Shown piece after piece: positions 26,792-36,804 of a stretch of DNA of 64,000 bases (position 1 is its first letter; the number at the start of each line of letters is the position of its first letter). This stretch comes from an uncultured Bacteroides sp. (GTDB taxonomy: Bacteria; Bacteroidota; Bacteroidia; Bacteroidales; Bacteroidaceae), in the NCBI GenBank assembly GCA_902388495.1, contig CABMPP010000004.1:211315-275314 (forward strand), given 5' to 3'. The position numbers and the translations under genes are program-made. The notes beneath the pieces were generated by a model, which was not told the origin of the DNA, did not search any database, and saw only the letters and a program-made list of their open reading frames with translations.

Positions 26792-27703
26792 TTAGAACCG
26801 GGAACCAGCACCTCCGCCGCCTCCCATACCTCCTCCGAAGCTGCCACCGCTAAAGCCTCCGCCTCCTCCGCTTCCGCCAAATAGACCTCCGCCTCCAAAG
26901 ATAACCGGACCACCTCCGCCGCCACCCCGGTAATTCTCATCGTACGATTGCTGGCGGCGCACTACTTTGTGGCCACAGTTACGGCAAGTATAAGTCACAT
27001 CTTCCGTCTTCACTCCGTTGCGACGTGAAACAAGGGTGCTACCGCTGCGCTGCAACTTATGTTGTCCGCAGTTGGGGCATTTGGTTGCGGCGCGTTGGGT
27101 CATGATGCCTATCAGCAGGGCTACACCGATGAATCCGAAAACTGCCAGCAAGATACCTCCTACGGAAATATCTTCTTCCTCTTCGGTGTCATTCTCCATA
27201 CTGCCGTCCAGGCGCGTGCAGACGGCGCGTACACCTGCCACCATGCCGGCGTCCCAATTCCCGTCTTTCAGGTAAGGAATCATATACCGGGTTTGGATGC
27301 GCTTGCAGATAGCGTCGGGCAAGTCTCCTTCCAGACCATAGCCTGTATAGAACTGAATGCAGCGTTGGTCGGTCACCAGCAGTATTACAAGTCCGTTGTT
27401 CTTTCCCTTTTTTCCCACTCCCCACTCGTTGAGCAGTTGGTGGGAGAAGTCAAAGCAATCTTCCTCGCCGATGGAAGGCACAACAGCTACAACGGTTTCT
27501 ATGCCGGTCTGCTGTTCCAGCGCGTAGAGCATACGGTCTATACTGTCGCACGCAGCTGTAGAGAGGATGCCGGCAGGATTGCATACGTACCTCATCTTGT
27601 TTTGAAGATGTACTTTAGGGATGTTCTTGGTGGTGTATACCTCTTGTGCCTGCATGGAAAAGAGCAGGCATAAGAAGAATGTTATGGAGATAAATCGTTT
27701 CAT
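26792..27703 (-). CDS. TPM-domain membrane protein with zinc-ribbon and Gly-rich tail
   Basis: 303 residues: a signal peptide (SMQAQ), a TPM/YgcG-type domain (about 35-165, with LSTAACDSIDRMLYALEQQTGIETVVAVV and the catalytic-fold segment NNGLVILLVTDQR), and a transmembrane helix (about 185-203). A CPNCG...CRNCG pair suggests a zinc ribbon (about 213-243). The tail is Gly/Ser/Phe rich. Relatives act in stress response and PSII repair, and some have phosphatase activity. It is paired with lemA. Confidence 0.88.
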   Translation of the reverse strand: MKRFISITFFLCLLFSMQAQEVYTTKNIPKVHLQNKMRYVCNPAGILSTAACDSIDRMLYALEQQTGIETVVAVVPSIGEEDCFDFSHQLLNEWGVGKKGKNNGLVILLVTDQRCIQFYTGYGLEGDLPDAICKRIQTRYMIPYLKDGNWDAGMVAGVRAVCTRLDGSMENDTEEEEDISVGGILLAVFGFIGVALLIGIMTQRAATKCPNCGQHKLQRSGSTLVSRRNGVKTEDVTYTCRNCGHKVVRRQQSYDENYRGGGGGGPVIFGGGGLFGGSGGGGGFSGGSFGGGMGGGGGAGSRF

Positions 27704-27742
27704 ACTAATGTATTTGTAGTTGCGAAGATAAGGAAAATCACA

Positions 27743-28693
27743 TCAACGGATGTATTTTCCTACAAAATTCTTTACCCGTTGCGTGTATTCCTGCGGATAG
27801 TCCTTATAAGACATAGCATGCGTGGCACCGGGAACAAGCCACAACTCCTTTGGCTCGGACTTTGCTTCATACAGCGGGTAGACCATCCACGTGGGTACAT
27901 ACGTGTCGGCATCTCCGTGGATGAAGAGCATCGGCAATTTGCATTTCTTTACCTGGTTCAGCGAGGATGCTTCCTTGAAATTCCAGCCGTACTTTGCGTT
28001 GCATAGCCAGCTGGCAGTATATAGTAGCGGGAAAGGAGGCAGCCCGAACTGTCCTTTCAGTTCGTGCGCAAATTCATCCCATACACTTGTATAGCCGCAG
28101 TCTTCTACGAAGCACTTAACGAACGGTTTCTGCTCCTCGCCCGATACCATCATGGTGGTGGCGGCTCCCATGGAAATGCCGTGTACCACCATCCGGGTGT
28201 TTCCGCCGTAAATATCGTCGGCGATATCCATCCAGCGCAATACGTCGAGGCGGTCTTTCCAGCCCATCTGAATGGCGGGGCCGTCGCTCAGTCCCTGGTC
28301 TTGCAGGTCGGGCAGTAGGATGTTATACTTTAATTCTTTATTATAGAGGTAGCCTATCATCAGCATGCGGATGGCATTGTCCGTATAGCCGTGCACAATG
28401 ACGGCCGTCTTGTCGGTAGGCTCAGGAGCGGCGGCAAAGATGGCATGCAGTTGCCGCCCTTCGGAATTGATGATAAAGGTATCGCGCAAGGCGCCCACCG
28501 TTTGCAGGCTGTCCAGCCACGGCTTTATCGACGGATATTCGCTGAGCATGTATTCGTAGGAACCGGGGATGTCTTTCCCTTTGTTATGTTCCGGTCTCAG
28601 CGAATAGCCGAGCATGTAGAAACTACCGCCGATGACGGCGATGATAATAAGTATGAACAGTCCTGCCAGACTGTATTTGAGCCATTTTCTCAT
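27743..28693 (-). CDS. Membrane-anchored alpha/beta hydrolase
   Basis: 316 residues from ATG 28693 (an upstream ATG at 28723 would overlap aroE). An N-terminal transmembrane helix (LAGLFILIIIAVIGGSFYML) anchors an alpha/beta-hydrolase domain with the nucleophile elbow HGISMGAATT, an acid in HGDADTYVP and a His near ATHAMSYKDYPQEY. The substrate is unknown; the similarity is to BD-FAE/peptidase-like and serine-hydrolase families. The start nearly abuts the aroE stop. Confidence 0.85.
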   Translation of the reverse strand: MRKWLKYSLAGLFILIIIAVIGGSFYMLGYSLRPEHNKGKDIPGSYEYMLSEYPSIKPWLDSLQTVGALRDTFIINSEGRQLHAIFAAAPEPTDKTAVIVHGYTDNAIRMLMIGYLYNKELKYNILLPDLQDQGLSDGPAIQMGWKDRLDVLRWMDIADDIYGGNTRMVVHGISMGAATTMMVSGEEQKPFVKCFVEDCGYTSVWDEFAHELKGQFGLPPFPLLYTASWLCNAKYGWNFKEASSLNQVKKCKLPMLFIHGDADTYVPTWMVYPLYEAKSEPKELWLVPGATHAMSYKDYPQEYTQRVKNFVGKYIR

Positions 28694-28694
28694 A

Positions 28695-29441
28695 TTATCT
28701 ATTCCAGATTTCCCATGCAGCAAAGGCTTGCAGCAGCAGCATCTCCAGTCCGTTCTTGGTGACGGCTCCTTGCGCCTGGCCTTTCTTCATGAAGAGAGTT
28801 TCATTTGGATTATATAACAAATCGTAGAGCAAATGGTTGGGTGTTAACAGTTCGTAAGGGATGTTGGGACAGAAGTCCACTTTGGGATACATACCCACAG
28901 GGGTGCAGTTGACAATGACAGTGTACTCCTGCATGATTTCCGGTGTCAGTTCTTCGTAGGTGAGGAATTTGGCATCTTTCTTGGTGCGCGATACGAAAGT
29001 ACTTTGGATGCCCAGGTTTTCCAGGCTGCGATATACAGCTTTCGATGCGCCGCCCGTACCCAGAATCAGGGCTTTCGTGTGTTGCGGTTGCAACAGTGGT
29101 TCTATGGATTGGGTGAATCCGATGATGTCGGAGTTATAGCCTACCAGTTTTACCTTTCCTTTGGGGAGGCGGATGATCTTGATGACGTTGACGGCGCCTA
29201 TCTTGGCAGTGTCCTTGTCCAGTTCGTCCAGATAGGGAATAACTTGTTCCTTATAAGGGATGGTCACGTTGAGCCCGCAGAGGTTGGGATTCTCCTCTAT
29301 CACTTCCATAAAGTCTTCGATGCGTGGTATTTCGAAGTTCACGTATTCTGCATCAATATTCTCTGCTTTGAACTTCTCATTGAAAAATCCGATAGAGAAC
29401 GAATGTTTCAGCGGGTAACCTATTAAACCGTATTTCTGCAT
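28695..29441 (-). CDS. aroE: Shikimate dehydrogenase
   Basis: 248 residues. Substrate-binding segments YGLIGYPLKHSFS and NVTIPYKEQV (Lys65), then the NADP-binding GTGGASKAV. It reduces 3-dehydroshikimate in chorismate synthesis. Part of the long minus-strand run between menG and the alpha/beta hydrolase. Confidence 0.96.
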   Translation of the reverse strand: MQKYGLIGYPLKHSFSIGFFNEKFKAENIDAEYVNFEIPRIEDFMEVIEENPNLCGLNVTIPYKEQVIPYLDELDKDTAKIGAVNVIKIIRLPKGKVKLVGYNSDIIGFTQSIEPLLQPQHTKALILGTGGASKAVYRSLENLGIQSTFVSRTKKDAKFLTYEELTPEIMQEYTVIVNCTPVGMYPKVDFCPNIPYELLTPNHLLYDLLYNPNETLFMKKGQAQGAVTKNGLEMLLLQAFAAWEIWNR

Positions 29442-29472
29442 GATTAGGGTGTGTTAAAGGGGTGATTAATGC

Positions 29473-30210
29473 TTATTTCCTGGCTGTATATAATGTGCAT
29501 ATTCCAAAAGTGAGCCGCTTGAAGTGTACTTCGCTGAAGCCCGCCCGTCGGATGACTTCCTGCATCACCTCGCCTTGCGGAAAAGCACGGATGCTTTGTG
29601 GCAGGTAGGTGTAAGCGCTGTTGTCTTTCGAAATGAATTTGCCGAGCAGGGGGATGACTATTTTCGAATAAATGGTGAATAACTGCTTCATCGGGAAACG
29701 GTCCGGGGTGGAAAGTTCCAGAATGACGAGATGTCCGCCGGGTGTCAACACGCGGCACATCTCGGACAGTCCTTTGTCCAGTCCTTCGAAGTTGCGGATG
29801 CCGAACGCTACGGTCACGGCATCGAAACTACCATCGGCAAACGAGAGGGAGGTGCAATCCTCCCGGGCAAAGGAAATCTTGTCCGAGAGGTGCGCCTGTT
29901 TTACTTTTTCACGACCCACATCCATCATGCCTTCCGAAATGTCGGTACCTATCAAGGTGTCGGGCTGGAGTTCGTGGCACGCAAGGATGGCAAAGTCGCC
30001 TGTGCCGGTAGCCACATCCATGATGCGGCGGGGGCGGAACGGGCGGAGAATGTTGATTGCCTTCCTGCGCCAACTGCGGTCTATACCCATGGAGAGGGTA
30101 TGGTTCAGCTTGTCGTAGGCGGGGGCAATGTTGTCGAACATTTCTTCTACCTGTTCGCTCTTCTTGCCGTCGTTGCCGTAGGGCTTGATGTGTTCTTGTG
30201 GGTAGTCCAT
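29473..30210 (-). CDS. menG: Demethylmenaquinone methyltransferase (UbiE/MenG family)
   Basis: 245 residues, a class I SAM methyltransferase: [40 protein letters not shown] and [19 protein letters not shown]. It methylates demethylmenaquinone; Bacteroides relies on menaquinones for its anaerobic respiratory chain. It starts 1 nt before the purC stop. Confidence 0.95.
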   Translation of the reverse strand: MDYPQEHIKPYGNDGKKSEQVEEMFDNIAPAYDKLNHTLSMGIDRSWRRKAINILRPFRPRRIMDVATGTGDFAILACHELQPDTLIGTDISEGMMDVGREKVKQAHLSDKISFAREDCTSLSFADGSFDAVTVAFGIRNFEGLDKGLSEMCRVLTPGGHLVILELSTPDRFPMKQLFTIYSKIVIPLLGKFISKDNSAYTYLPQSIRAFPQGEVMQEVIRRAGFSEVHFKRLTFGICTLYTARK

Positions 30211-30211
30211 A

Positions 30212-31153
30212 TTATTTCAGATACTCCATTACGTTCTTTTCGATACGTTCGGCGATGTTGCTGGTATCTTCTTTTACGAACTTCTCACCGGTGATGTGTT
30301 CGTATAATTCGATGTAGCGGTCGCTGATAGAAGCCACGATTTCATCGGTCATTTCCGGTACTTGCTGTCCTTCTTTGCCTTGGAAACCGTTATCCATCAA
30401 CCATTCGCGTACGAATTCTTTGGAAAGTTGCTTCTGGGGCTCGCCTTTGGCAAAACGGTCTTCGTAGCCTTCGGAGTAGAAGTAACGGCTGGAGTCCGGC
30501 GTGTGGATTTCGTCCATCAGGTAGATGGTGCCGTTGTGCTTGCCGAATTCATATTTCGTATCAACAAGAATCAGTCCGCGTTCTGCAGCGATTTCGGTAC
30601 CACGCAGGAACAGAGCCATGGTGTACTTCTCAAGGATGGCATATTCTTCGGGAGTAGCCAGACCTTTGGCAAGGATTTCTTCTTTAGAGATATCTGCATC
30701 GTGCTCGCCGATTTCTGCTTTGGTAGTCGGGGTGATGATGGGTTCGGGGAACTTCTGGTTTTCTTTCATTCCTTCGGGCAGCTTGATGCCGCAGATTTCG
30801 CGGACACCGCTCTTGTAGGCACGCCATGCGCTACCGCAGAGGTAACCGCGTACAATCATCTCGATGGGGAAACCTTCGCACATTACACCTACCGTAACCA
30901 TCGGGTCGGGTGTAGCTTGCTTCCAGTTGGGGCAGATGTCGGTGGTGGCATCCAGGAACTTGGCTGCAATCTGGTTCAGCATCTGACCTTTGAAGGGGAT
31001 GCCTTTCGGCAATACTACGTCGAAGGCAGAGATGCGGTCGGTAGCTACCATGACCAGCTTTTCACCATTGATGTTATAAACATCACGTACTTTTCCGTGG
31101 TACACGCTCTGTTGTCCGGGGAAATTAAAATCAGTCTTTGTTAATGCTTTCAT
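30212..31153 (-). CDS. purC: SAICAR synthase
   Basis: 313 residues. [20 protein letters not shown], the [12 protein letters not shown] block and [12 protein letters not shown] are diagnostic of phosphoribosylaminoimidazole-succinocarboxamide synthase. It ligates aspartate to CAIR in purine synthesis. It lies in the same run as phoH and menG. Confidence 0.97.
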   Translation of the reverse strand: MKALTKTDFNFPGQQSVYHGKVRDVYNINGEKLVMVATDRISAFDVVLPKGIPFKGQMLNQIAAKFLDATTDICPNWKQATPDPMVTVGVMCEGFPIEMIVRGYLCGSAWRAYKSGVREICGIKLPEGMKENQKFPEPIITPTTKAEIGEHDADISKEEILAKGLATPEEYAILEKYTMALFLRGTEIAAERGLILVDTKYEFGKHNGTIYLMDEIHTPDSSRYFYSEGYEDRFAKGEPQKQLSKEFVREWLMDNGFQGKEGQQVPEMTDEIVASISDRYIELYEHITGEKFVKEDTSNIAERIEKNVMEYLK

Positions 31154-31182
31154 CTTTGTAATATATTGAGTTTATATTCTTT

Positions 31183-32163
31183 TTATTCCTTTTGTTCCGC
31201 TTTCCGTCTTTCCCGTTCCGCCTTGGCTTCTTTGTCGAATTTTTCGTAAGCCTCCACAATTTGGGTAACGAGTTTATGCCTTACAATGTCCTTCTTGTTC
31301 AGTTCGATAAAGCTGATACCTTTTACACCTTTCAGGATGCGGAGTGCTTGCACCAGACCGGAAGTCTGTGATTGCGGCAAGTCAATCTGCGTCATATCTC
31401 CTGTTACAATCATCTTGGTGTTCATGCCCATACGGGTGAGGAACATTTTGATTTGCTGGGTGGTAGTGTTCTGCGCTTCGTCCAAGATAACGACGGCATC
31501 ATTCAGTGTGCGTCCGCGCATAAAGGCGAGGGGGGCAATCTGGATGATGTTCAGTTCCATGTATTCTTTCAGCTTGGCGGCAGGTATCATGTCCTGCAGG
31601 GCGTCGTAGAGCGGTTGCAGGTACGGGTCTATCTTGTCCTTCATGTCGCCGGGCAGGAAACCGAGTTTTTCTCCGGCTTCTACGGCAGGACGGCTGAGGA
31701 TGATTTTCTTGATTTCTTTGTTTTTCAGCGCCCGTACAGCCAGTGCTATGGCAGTATAGGTCTTACCGGAACCGGCCGGGCCGATGGCGAATACCATGTC
31801 GTTCTTGGCAAAAGCTTCCACCAGCTTGAGTTGGTTTTCGCTACGCGGAATGATTGGTTTTCCGGTGACGCTGAAGACGATGACATTGCCCGACTTCTCG
31901 GCTTGCGGGGCATTGCCTTTGATGATGTCTATGATGACTTCTTCTTTCAGGGAGTTATATTCGGCGCAATACTTTTCCAGTTTGGTGATGTTTTCTTCGA
32001 ATGCACACATTTCCTCTTCGTCTCCCAGTACCTTGATGACATTGCCGCGGGCAACAATGCGAAGCTTGGGATACAAGGCTTTTATCAGTTGCATGTTGGC
32101 GTTGTTTACGCCGTAAAAGATAACCGGATCGATATCCTCGAGAACAATCAGTTTTTCTATCAT
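31183..32163 (-). CDS. PhoH-family ATPase
   Basis: 326 residues. An N-terminal KH-like/small domain is followed by the PhoH P-loop GPAGSGKTYTAIA (around 136) and VVILDEAQNTT. PhoH-type proteins are cytosolic ATPases tied to phosphate starvation and RNA metabolism. Nothing unusual is seen. Confidence 0.93.
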   Translation of the reverse strand: MIEKLIVLEDIDPVIFYGVNNANMQLIKALYPKLRIVARGNVIKVLGDEEEMCAFEENITKLEKYCAEYNSLKEEVIIDIIKGNAPQAEKSGNVIVFSVTGKPIIPRSENQLKLVEAFAKNDMVFAIGPAGSGKTYTAIALAVRALKNKEIKKIILSRPAVEAGEKLGFLPGDMKDKIDPYLQPLYDALQDMIPAAKLKEYMELNIIQIAPLAFMRGRTLNDAVVILDEAQNTTTQQIKMFLTRMGMNTKMIVTGDMTQIDLPQSQTSGLVQALRILKGVKGISFIELNKKDIVRHKLVTQIVEAYEKFDKEAKAERERRKAEQKE

Positions 32164-32172
32164 TGATATGCT

Positions 32173-32892
32173 TTAAAGTTCAATTCGTGTCGGTAATGAA
32201 ACGTTCTGCAAATGTAGTGAAAGGTTTGGATACTTATACGGTTCTAATGGGTATTTTTTTTGTAGGCGGGGTCTGTAGATCATCGGTAACTGTTTTACAA
32301 TAATCCCGTTGCCCTTTCGGGTACAACTGATATTCCTTTTGTTCAGTGTCCTTTCTTTCATGTCGAAGATGAGGGTAGGGTCGAAATGCTGCCCGTTGAT
32401 GCGGGTCTCGAAATGCAGGTGTTCGGTGGTGGCGCGTCCGGTACGTCCGGTCAGGGCTATGGGCTGTCCTGCTTTTACGGTGTCACCGCTCTGCACGAGG
32501 TTTTTGAAGTTATGGCTGTATATGGTTTCCAGTCCGAAGGAGTGGCGCACTACGATGACATTGCCGTATGCACTGTATGGTTTGGCCATCCGTACCACAC
32601 CATCGAAAGCGCAGCGGATCGTATCTTTGGCACGGGTCTTGATGTCTATGCCGCTATGGTGCCTGCGCGCACCTCCATAGGGAGAAATGACTTTGGCTCC
32701 GGGCAAGGGAAAGGCGTATGCTGCGTCGGGCAAGGTGTCGAGGTATATCTCTATCTGATTGGTGTTGTCGAACAGTCCCGGAGTAGCTACGCGGATGTGG
32801 TTAATCTCCATGGAGGTGAAAGGCGGATTCTTGGCTTGCGTCACTGTGGAGAAAGTGATTAATAGTATAGATATGATAGAGGTGAACTTCAT
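32173..32892 (-). CDS. Exported M23-family metallopeptidase
   Basis: 239 residues with a signal peptide and the M23 (LytM) zinc ligands: SPYGGARRHHSGIDI (His and Asp) and EHLHFETRING (HxH). It probably cleaves peptidoglycan cross-bridges or peptide stems, or acts as a cell-separation activator. It starts within 4 nt of the B3/4 gene stop. Confidence 0.9.
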   Translation of the reverse strand: MKFTSIISILLITFSTVTQAKNPPFTSMEINHIRVATPGLFDNTNQIEIYLDTLPDAAYAFPLPGAKVISPYGGARRHHSGIDIKTRAKDTIRCAFDGVVRMAKPYSAYGNVIVVRHSFGLETIYSHNFKNLVQSGDTVKAGQPIALTGRTGRATTEHLHFETRINGQHFDPTLIFDMKERTLNKRNISCTRKGNGIIVKQLPMIYRPRLQKKYPLEPYKYPNLSLHLQNVSLPTRIEL

Positions 32893-32895
32893 AGG

Positions 32896-33561
32896 CTATA
32901 AGAAATAGTGTATGCTTCCGCCGTTTGAGGCGGCGTATTTCCTTAAAAGGTCTTGTGTCATTTCAGCGGCTTCTTCCAGTCCGTCCGAGCCGCTGTAACC
33001 GTTGATGATGGCGAGGATGTGGCGGGTTTCAATATCCATTTTAGTGCGTTCGTTATCACTGGTCGGGGTGCCGATGCCTCCTATGAGGTCACGGTAGACG
33101 GGAAGTCCTTCGATGTTCAATACACCGCGACCGATACCTTCAAACGGCTCATCGGCACGTCCGATGCCGAGTTCGAGGTGGGTACCTTGTATCTTGTCGG
33201 CATCAAAGCCACCAATGGAGTAGCCGGTACGCAGGGAGACGAGGTTGATAAGATCGACCAGCGTGTCGATTTGATATAATGCCAGTCCGCGCATCAACCG
33301 GCGGCGCAAGGCTTCGGCAGACGGACGGTAACGGCTGGGATCTTTGCCACAACGTTTGTAGGCTTCACGGGTGGCGGCAATGGCGGGCTGCAGTTTGATG
33401 TCGTCCGGTTGGGTAGTGCTGGTCAGTTCTTGGGTGAATGCGTCGATCTCTTCCCATAATCCCTTGCAGAAAGCAGTGTTGGTGACTTCTGCATAAACGG
33501 CTGCTCCTCTAAAGATGGGGCAGGCAAGTCTTATTTCTTCTGATACGGTGATGTTGTACAT
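32896..33561 (-). CDS. B3/B4 tRNA-binding-domain protein
   Basis: 221 residues matching the stand-alone B3/4 domain of phenylalanyl-tRNA synthetase beta chains: CGKDPSRYRPSAEALRRRLMRG, LVDLINLVSLRTGYSIGGFDADKI and GTPTSDNERTKMD. Free-standing B3/4 proteins are thought to edit or bind mis-charged tRNA. It is cytosolic; substrate not known. Confidence 0.9.
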   Translation of the reverse strand: MYNITVSEEIRLACPIFRGAAVYAEVTNTAFCKGLWEEIDAFTQELTSTTQPDDIKLQPAIAATREAYKRCGKDPSRYRPSAEALRRRLMRGLALYQIDTLVDLINLVSLRTGYSIGGFDADKIQGTHLELGIGRADEPFEGIGRGVLNIEGLPVYRDLIGGIGTPTSDNERTKMDIETRHILAIINGYSGSDGLEEAAEMTQDLLRKYAASNGGSIHYFL

Positions 33562-33564
33562 AAT

Positions 33565-34377
33565 TTAATTCATAATCATTATTCCCGACAATATCCGTCC
33601 GGACTTGATGCCCAGACGCCGCGCCGAGAAGAATTCTTCGTGTTGTTGATAAGTGCATATTCCGGCTGTTTCCACTTGGGCAGAAGGTACACCGAAGTCT
33701 AACAGTTGCATCCGGTTGGCAGCCCACAGGTCGATGTGGTATTTATGTGTTTCCGGTTTCCATTCTGAGATGTAATCCATGGCAAAGCCATTCATACGGA
33801 ACGCTTCATAAACCTCGTCTCCTACTTCAAAGGCAGGCAGGGAGATGCCGGGGCCAATGCAGGCAATGATGTCTTTGCCGTCGGTGTTATAGAGTGCCCG
33901 CATTTTGTCGAGCGTATGCCCGAGAATGTAATTGACGGTTCCTCGCCAACCTGCGTGGACGGCAGCTATCACTTTGTGTGCGCGGTCATAGAGCAAGACA
34001 GGAATACAATCTGCTGTGGAGATGCAGATGCAGCAACCCGGTTCACGGGTTATAAGGGCATCTACTCCTTGCAACATGTCGAGGCGTGCTTCGGAAGATG
34101 CGGTGAGGTATTTCCTGTCAATCACCTCCACCTTCGTGCCATGTGTCTGAAAGGGAATAATCAGCTCTTTAGGCCGTTGCGGCAGGGATGCACACAAAAT
34201 TTCCTGATTCCGGCGGACACATTCCTCATCGTCTCCCGTATAAGACGTGCAGTTGAAGGTACCATAATTTCCCCGGCTGCAACCTCCGTGGCGGGTGGTT
34301 ACAAAACAAGAAATGTCGGGATACGGGGCAAGCGCCTCATATCCCAACATTCTCCTATCTTGGGTGAGAGAAATCAT
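33565..34377 (-). CDS. pgeF: Polyphenol oxidase / purine nucleoside phosphorylase (PgeF/LACC1 family)
   Basis: 270 residues from ATG 34377, whose codon overlaps the obg stop (ATGA). Motifs are [45 protein letters not shown] and [20 protein letters not shown]. In family members His and Cys residues bind zinc. The group includes multicopper-oxidase-like and nucleoside-phosphorylase activities and removes a peptidoglycan precursor error (PgeF); which one applies here is not decided. Confidence 0.88.
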   Translation of the reverse strand: MISLTQDRRMLGYEALAPYPDISCFVTTRHGGCSRGNYGTFNCTSYTGDDEECVRRNQEILCASLPQRPKELIIPFQTHGTKVEVIDRKYLTASSEARLDMLQGVDALITREPGCCICISTADCIPVLLYDRAHKVIAAVHAGWRGTVNYILGHTLDKMRALYNTDGKDIIACIGPGISLPAFEVGDEVYEAFRMNGFAMDYISEWKPETHKYHIDLWAANRMQLLDFGVPSAQVETAGICTYQQHEEFFSARRLGIKSGRILSGIMIMN

Positions 34378-35558
34378 TTTCCGTCTTCCTCCCAATCTTC
34401 TTCTTCGTATTCAAAGTCCTCAAGATCTTCTATGTCCTCGTCATCGTTGACATATTCGTAGCTGAGGTCTTCATCTTCGCCTTCCTCCTTCAGTTCTTCC
34501 TGCAAGTGGCTCATGTCTTTGGCACGGTGGGCAATGCTTTCTACCTTGCCTTCTATCTTATTGCTTTCCTTGTTCAACTCTTCCCAAAGGATGTCTTTCA
34601 GCACGGAGACGCCCATGCCGGAGATAGCAGAGATAAATACGTGTGGAATGCCTTCGGGCAATGTCGGCTCTATCTCGTCCATCAGTTCCTGATCGAGCAT
34701 ATCGCACTTGGTGATGGCGAGTACCCGTTGTTTATCCAGCATTTCAGGGTTGAAGGTACGGAGCTCGTTCAGCAATATCTCATATTCTTTACGAATATCG
34801 TCACTGTCGGCAGGCACCATGAACAACAGTAAAGAGTTGCGTTCAATGTGGCGCAGGAAGCGCAGACCGAGACCTTTGCCCGCGCTGGCACCTTCGATGA
34901 TTCCGGGGATATCTGCCATGACGAACGATTTTCCGTCACGATAGGATACAATACCCAGATTGGGTTCCAGCGTGGTGAAAGGATAGTTGGCAATCTTCGG
35001 TTTGGCGGCAGAGACAGAGGCGAGCAGGGTCGATTTACCCGCATTGGGGAAACCTACCAAGCCGACGTCTGCCAGCAACTTCAGTTCCATGATGACCGTC
35101 ATTTCCTGCATCGGTTCGCCCGGTTGTGCAAAGCGGGGAGCCTGGCGGGTGGCAGTCTTGAAGTGCCAGTTACCTAAGCCACCGCGTCCGCCTTTCAGCA
35201 GAACAACTTCTTGTCCGTGCTCGGTGACATCGCAGATGTATTCGCCGGTTTCAGCGTTATATACTACGGTACCGCAGGGCACTTCAATCGTTTTATCTTC
35301 TCCATCCTTGCCGAAACTGCGGCCTTTTGAGCCCGATGCACCATGTCCGGCCAGGATGTGGCGGTCGTACTTCAAGTGCAGCAGCGTCCAGTAGTTGCGG
35401 TTACCGCGAAGAATCACATGACCTCCTCGTCCTCCGTCACCTCCGTCGGGGCCGCCATTGGGGATGTATTTCTCACGCCTCATGTGCGTAGAGCCTCGGC
35501 CACCCTTTCCGGAGCGGCAATATATTTTTACGTAGTCAACAAAATTCGATTCAGCCAT
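34374..35558 (-). CDS. obg: Obg/CgtA GTPase
   Basis: 394 residues: a Gly-rich Obg fold (1-158), then the G domain with G1 [10 protein letters not shown]3 [16 protein letters not shown] and G4 TKCDM, then a very acidic C-terminal tail ([22 protein letters not shown]). It binds the large ribosomal subunit and checks its maturation. It sits between adk and pgeF. Confidence 0.97.
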   Translation of the reverse strand: MAESNFVDYVKIYCRSGKGGRGSTHMRREKYIPNGGPDGGDGGRGGHVILRGNRNYWTLLHLKYDRHILAGHGASGSKGRSFGKDGEDKTIEVPCGTVVYNAETGEYICDVTEHGQEVVLLKGGRGGLGNWHFKTATRQAPRFAQPGEPMQEMTVIMELKLLADVGLVGFPNAGKSTLLASVSAAKPKIANYPFTTLEPNLGIVSYRDGKSFVMADIPGIIEGASAGKGLGLRFLRHIERNSLLLFMVPADSDDIRKEYEILLNELRTFNPEMLDKQRVLAITKCDMLDQELMDEIEPTLPEGIPHVFISAISGMGVSVLKDILWEELNKESNKIEGKVESIAHRAKDMSHLQEELKEEGEDEDLSYEYVNDDEDIEDLEDFEYEEEDWEEDGK

Positions 35559-35585
35559 ATATGGTTAATGTGCTAATGGGTTTAA

Positions 35586-36158
35586 TTATTTCACGGCATC
35601 AATCGCCTCGCAAACATCGGCAAAGATCTGTTCCAGTTCGCCGAAGCCTTTGATGTGTTGATATTTTCCGTCTTGCTTGTACCAGTCGATCAGCGGAGCC
35701 GTCTGTGAGTGGTAAACAACGAGACGCTTCTTGATAGTCTCTTCGTTATCGTCGGCACGGCCCGATTCTTTTCCGCGACGGATGAGGCGGGTCATCAATT
35801 CTTCTTCGGGTACTTCGAGATCGAGCATGACGCTTACTTCCTGTCCGCGTTCGGCAAGCATCTTCTTTAATGCTTCGGCCTGGGCAATTGTTCTGGGGAA
35901 ACCGTCGAAAATGACACCTTTGCTATCTTCAAAGCTGTCGAATACACTTGCCAGAATGTCAATCATCAGTTCATCGGGGATCAACTGACCCTGGTCGATA
36001 TAGCCTTTGGCTGTTTTACCCAGCTCGGTGCCGTTCTTCATTTCAGCACGCAGCACGTCTCCGGTGGAGATGTGGTTGATGCCATACTTCTCTACAATCT
36101 TCTCGCTTTGTGTTCCCTTGCCTGAGCCGGGAGCACCGAAAATTACAATGTTCAACAT
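35586..36158 (-). CDS. adk: Adenylate kinase
   Basis: 190 residues, short-lid type: P-loop GAPGSGKGTQSE, FDGFPRT and LIRRGKESGRADD. No zinc-binding Cys block. It equilibrates ATP, AMP and ADP. It lies between hpt and obg, a conserved Bacteroidetes order. Confidence 0.97.
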   Translation of the reverse strand: MLNIVIFGAPGSGKGTQSEKIVEKYGINHISTGDVLRAEMKNGTELGKTAKGYIDQGQLIPDELMIDILASVFDSFEDSKGVIFDGFPRTIAQAEALKKMLAERGQEVSVMLDLEVPEEELMTRLIRRGKESGRADDNEETIKKRLVVYHSQTAPLIDWYKQDGKYQHIKGFGELEQIFADVCEAIDAVK

Positions 36159-36227
36159 TTGTTTAGTTCCTATATTTAAAAGTTATTATTGAATTGGATT
36201 CACTCTTTTTCTATCCGCAGCTTCTTA

Positions 36228-36764
36228 TTATTCCACCACGGTATAGATATCGGGGTAGTTGCGTCCGAAGCCGTCATAATCCAGTCCGTAACCCACGATG
36301 AAGTCGTTGGGGATATTCATGGCGACGTATTCGATGTTGAGGTCCACCTTCAGTTTATCCGGCTTCACCAGCAGCGAAGCGATATGGATTTCTTTCGGGC
36401 CGCGTGTGCCGAGTGTTTCCAGTAGGCGCTGCATGGTGAGTCCCGTATCTACAATATCTTCTACAATGACTACTGTGCGGTCTGCAAGGTCTTCGTTGAT
36501 GCCGATAACTTCTTTAATCGTTCCGGTAGAAGACACTCCTTGATAAGACGCCAGTTTGACGAACGAAATCTCACAAGGAATGGTGATACGTTTCATCAAG
36601 TCGGCGGTGAACATGAACGAACCATTCAGTACGCTGAGGAACAGAGGATTCTTTCCGTCCAGGTCGCGGTTAATTTCGTTCGCCACGCGGGTTACTTCTT
36701 TCAGTATGTCCTGTTCTCTGATGGAAACGGAGAACATTTTGTCTTTTATTTGTATGATATCCAT
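36228..36764 (-). CDS. hpt: Hypoxanthine phosphoribosyltransferase
   Basis: 178 residues. The PRPP-binding loop is VVIVEDIVDTGLTMQ, and the FVKLASYQGVSSTG and FIVGYGLDYDGFGRNYPDIY segments are typical. It salvages hypoxanthine and guanine. A -7-like box lies just upstream (minus-strand TATTTTTG, 36791-36798). Confidence 0.96.
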   Translation of the reverse strand: MDIIQIKDKMFSVSIREQDILKEVTRVANEINRDLDGKNPLFLSVLNGSFMFTADLMKRITIPCEISFVKLASYQGVSSTGTIKEVIGINEDLADRTVVIVEDIVDTGLTMQRLLETLGTRGPKEIHIASLLVKPDKLKVDLNIEYVAMNIPNDFIVGYGLDYDGFGRNYPDIYTVVE

Positions 36765-36804
36765 AGATGGGATGTTTTAGAAAGTTGGCGCAAAAATACG
36801 ATTT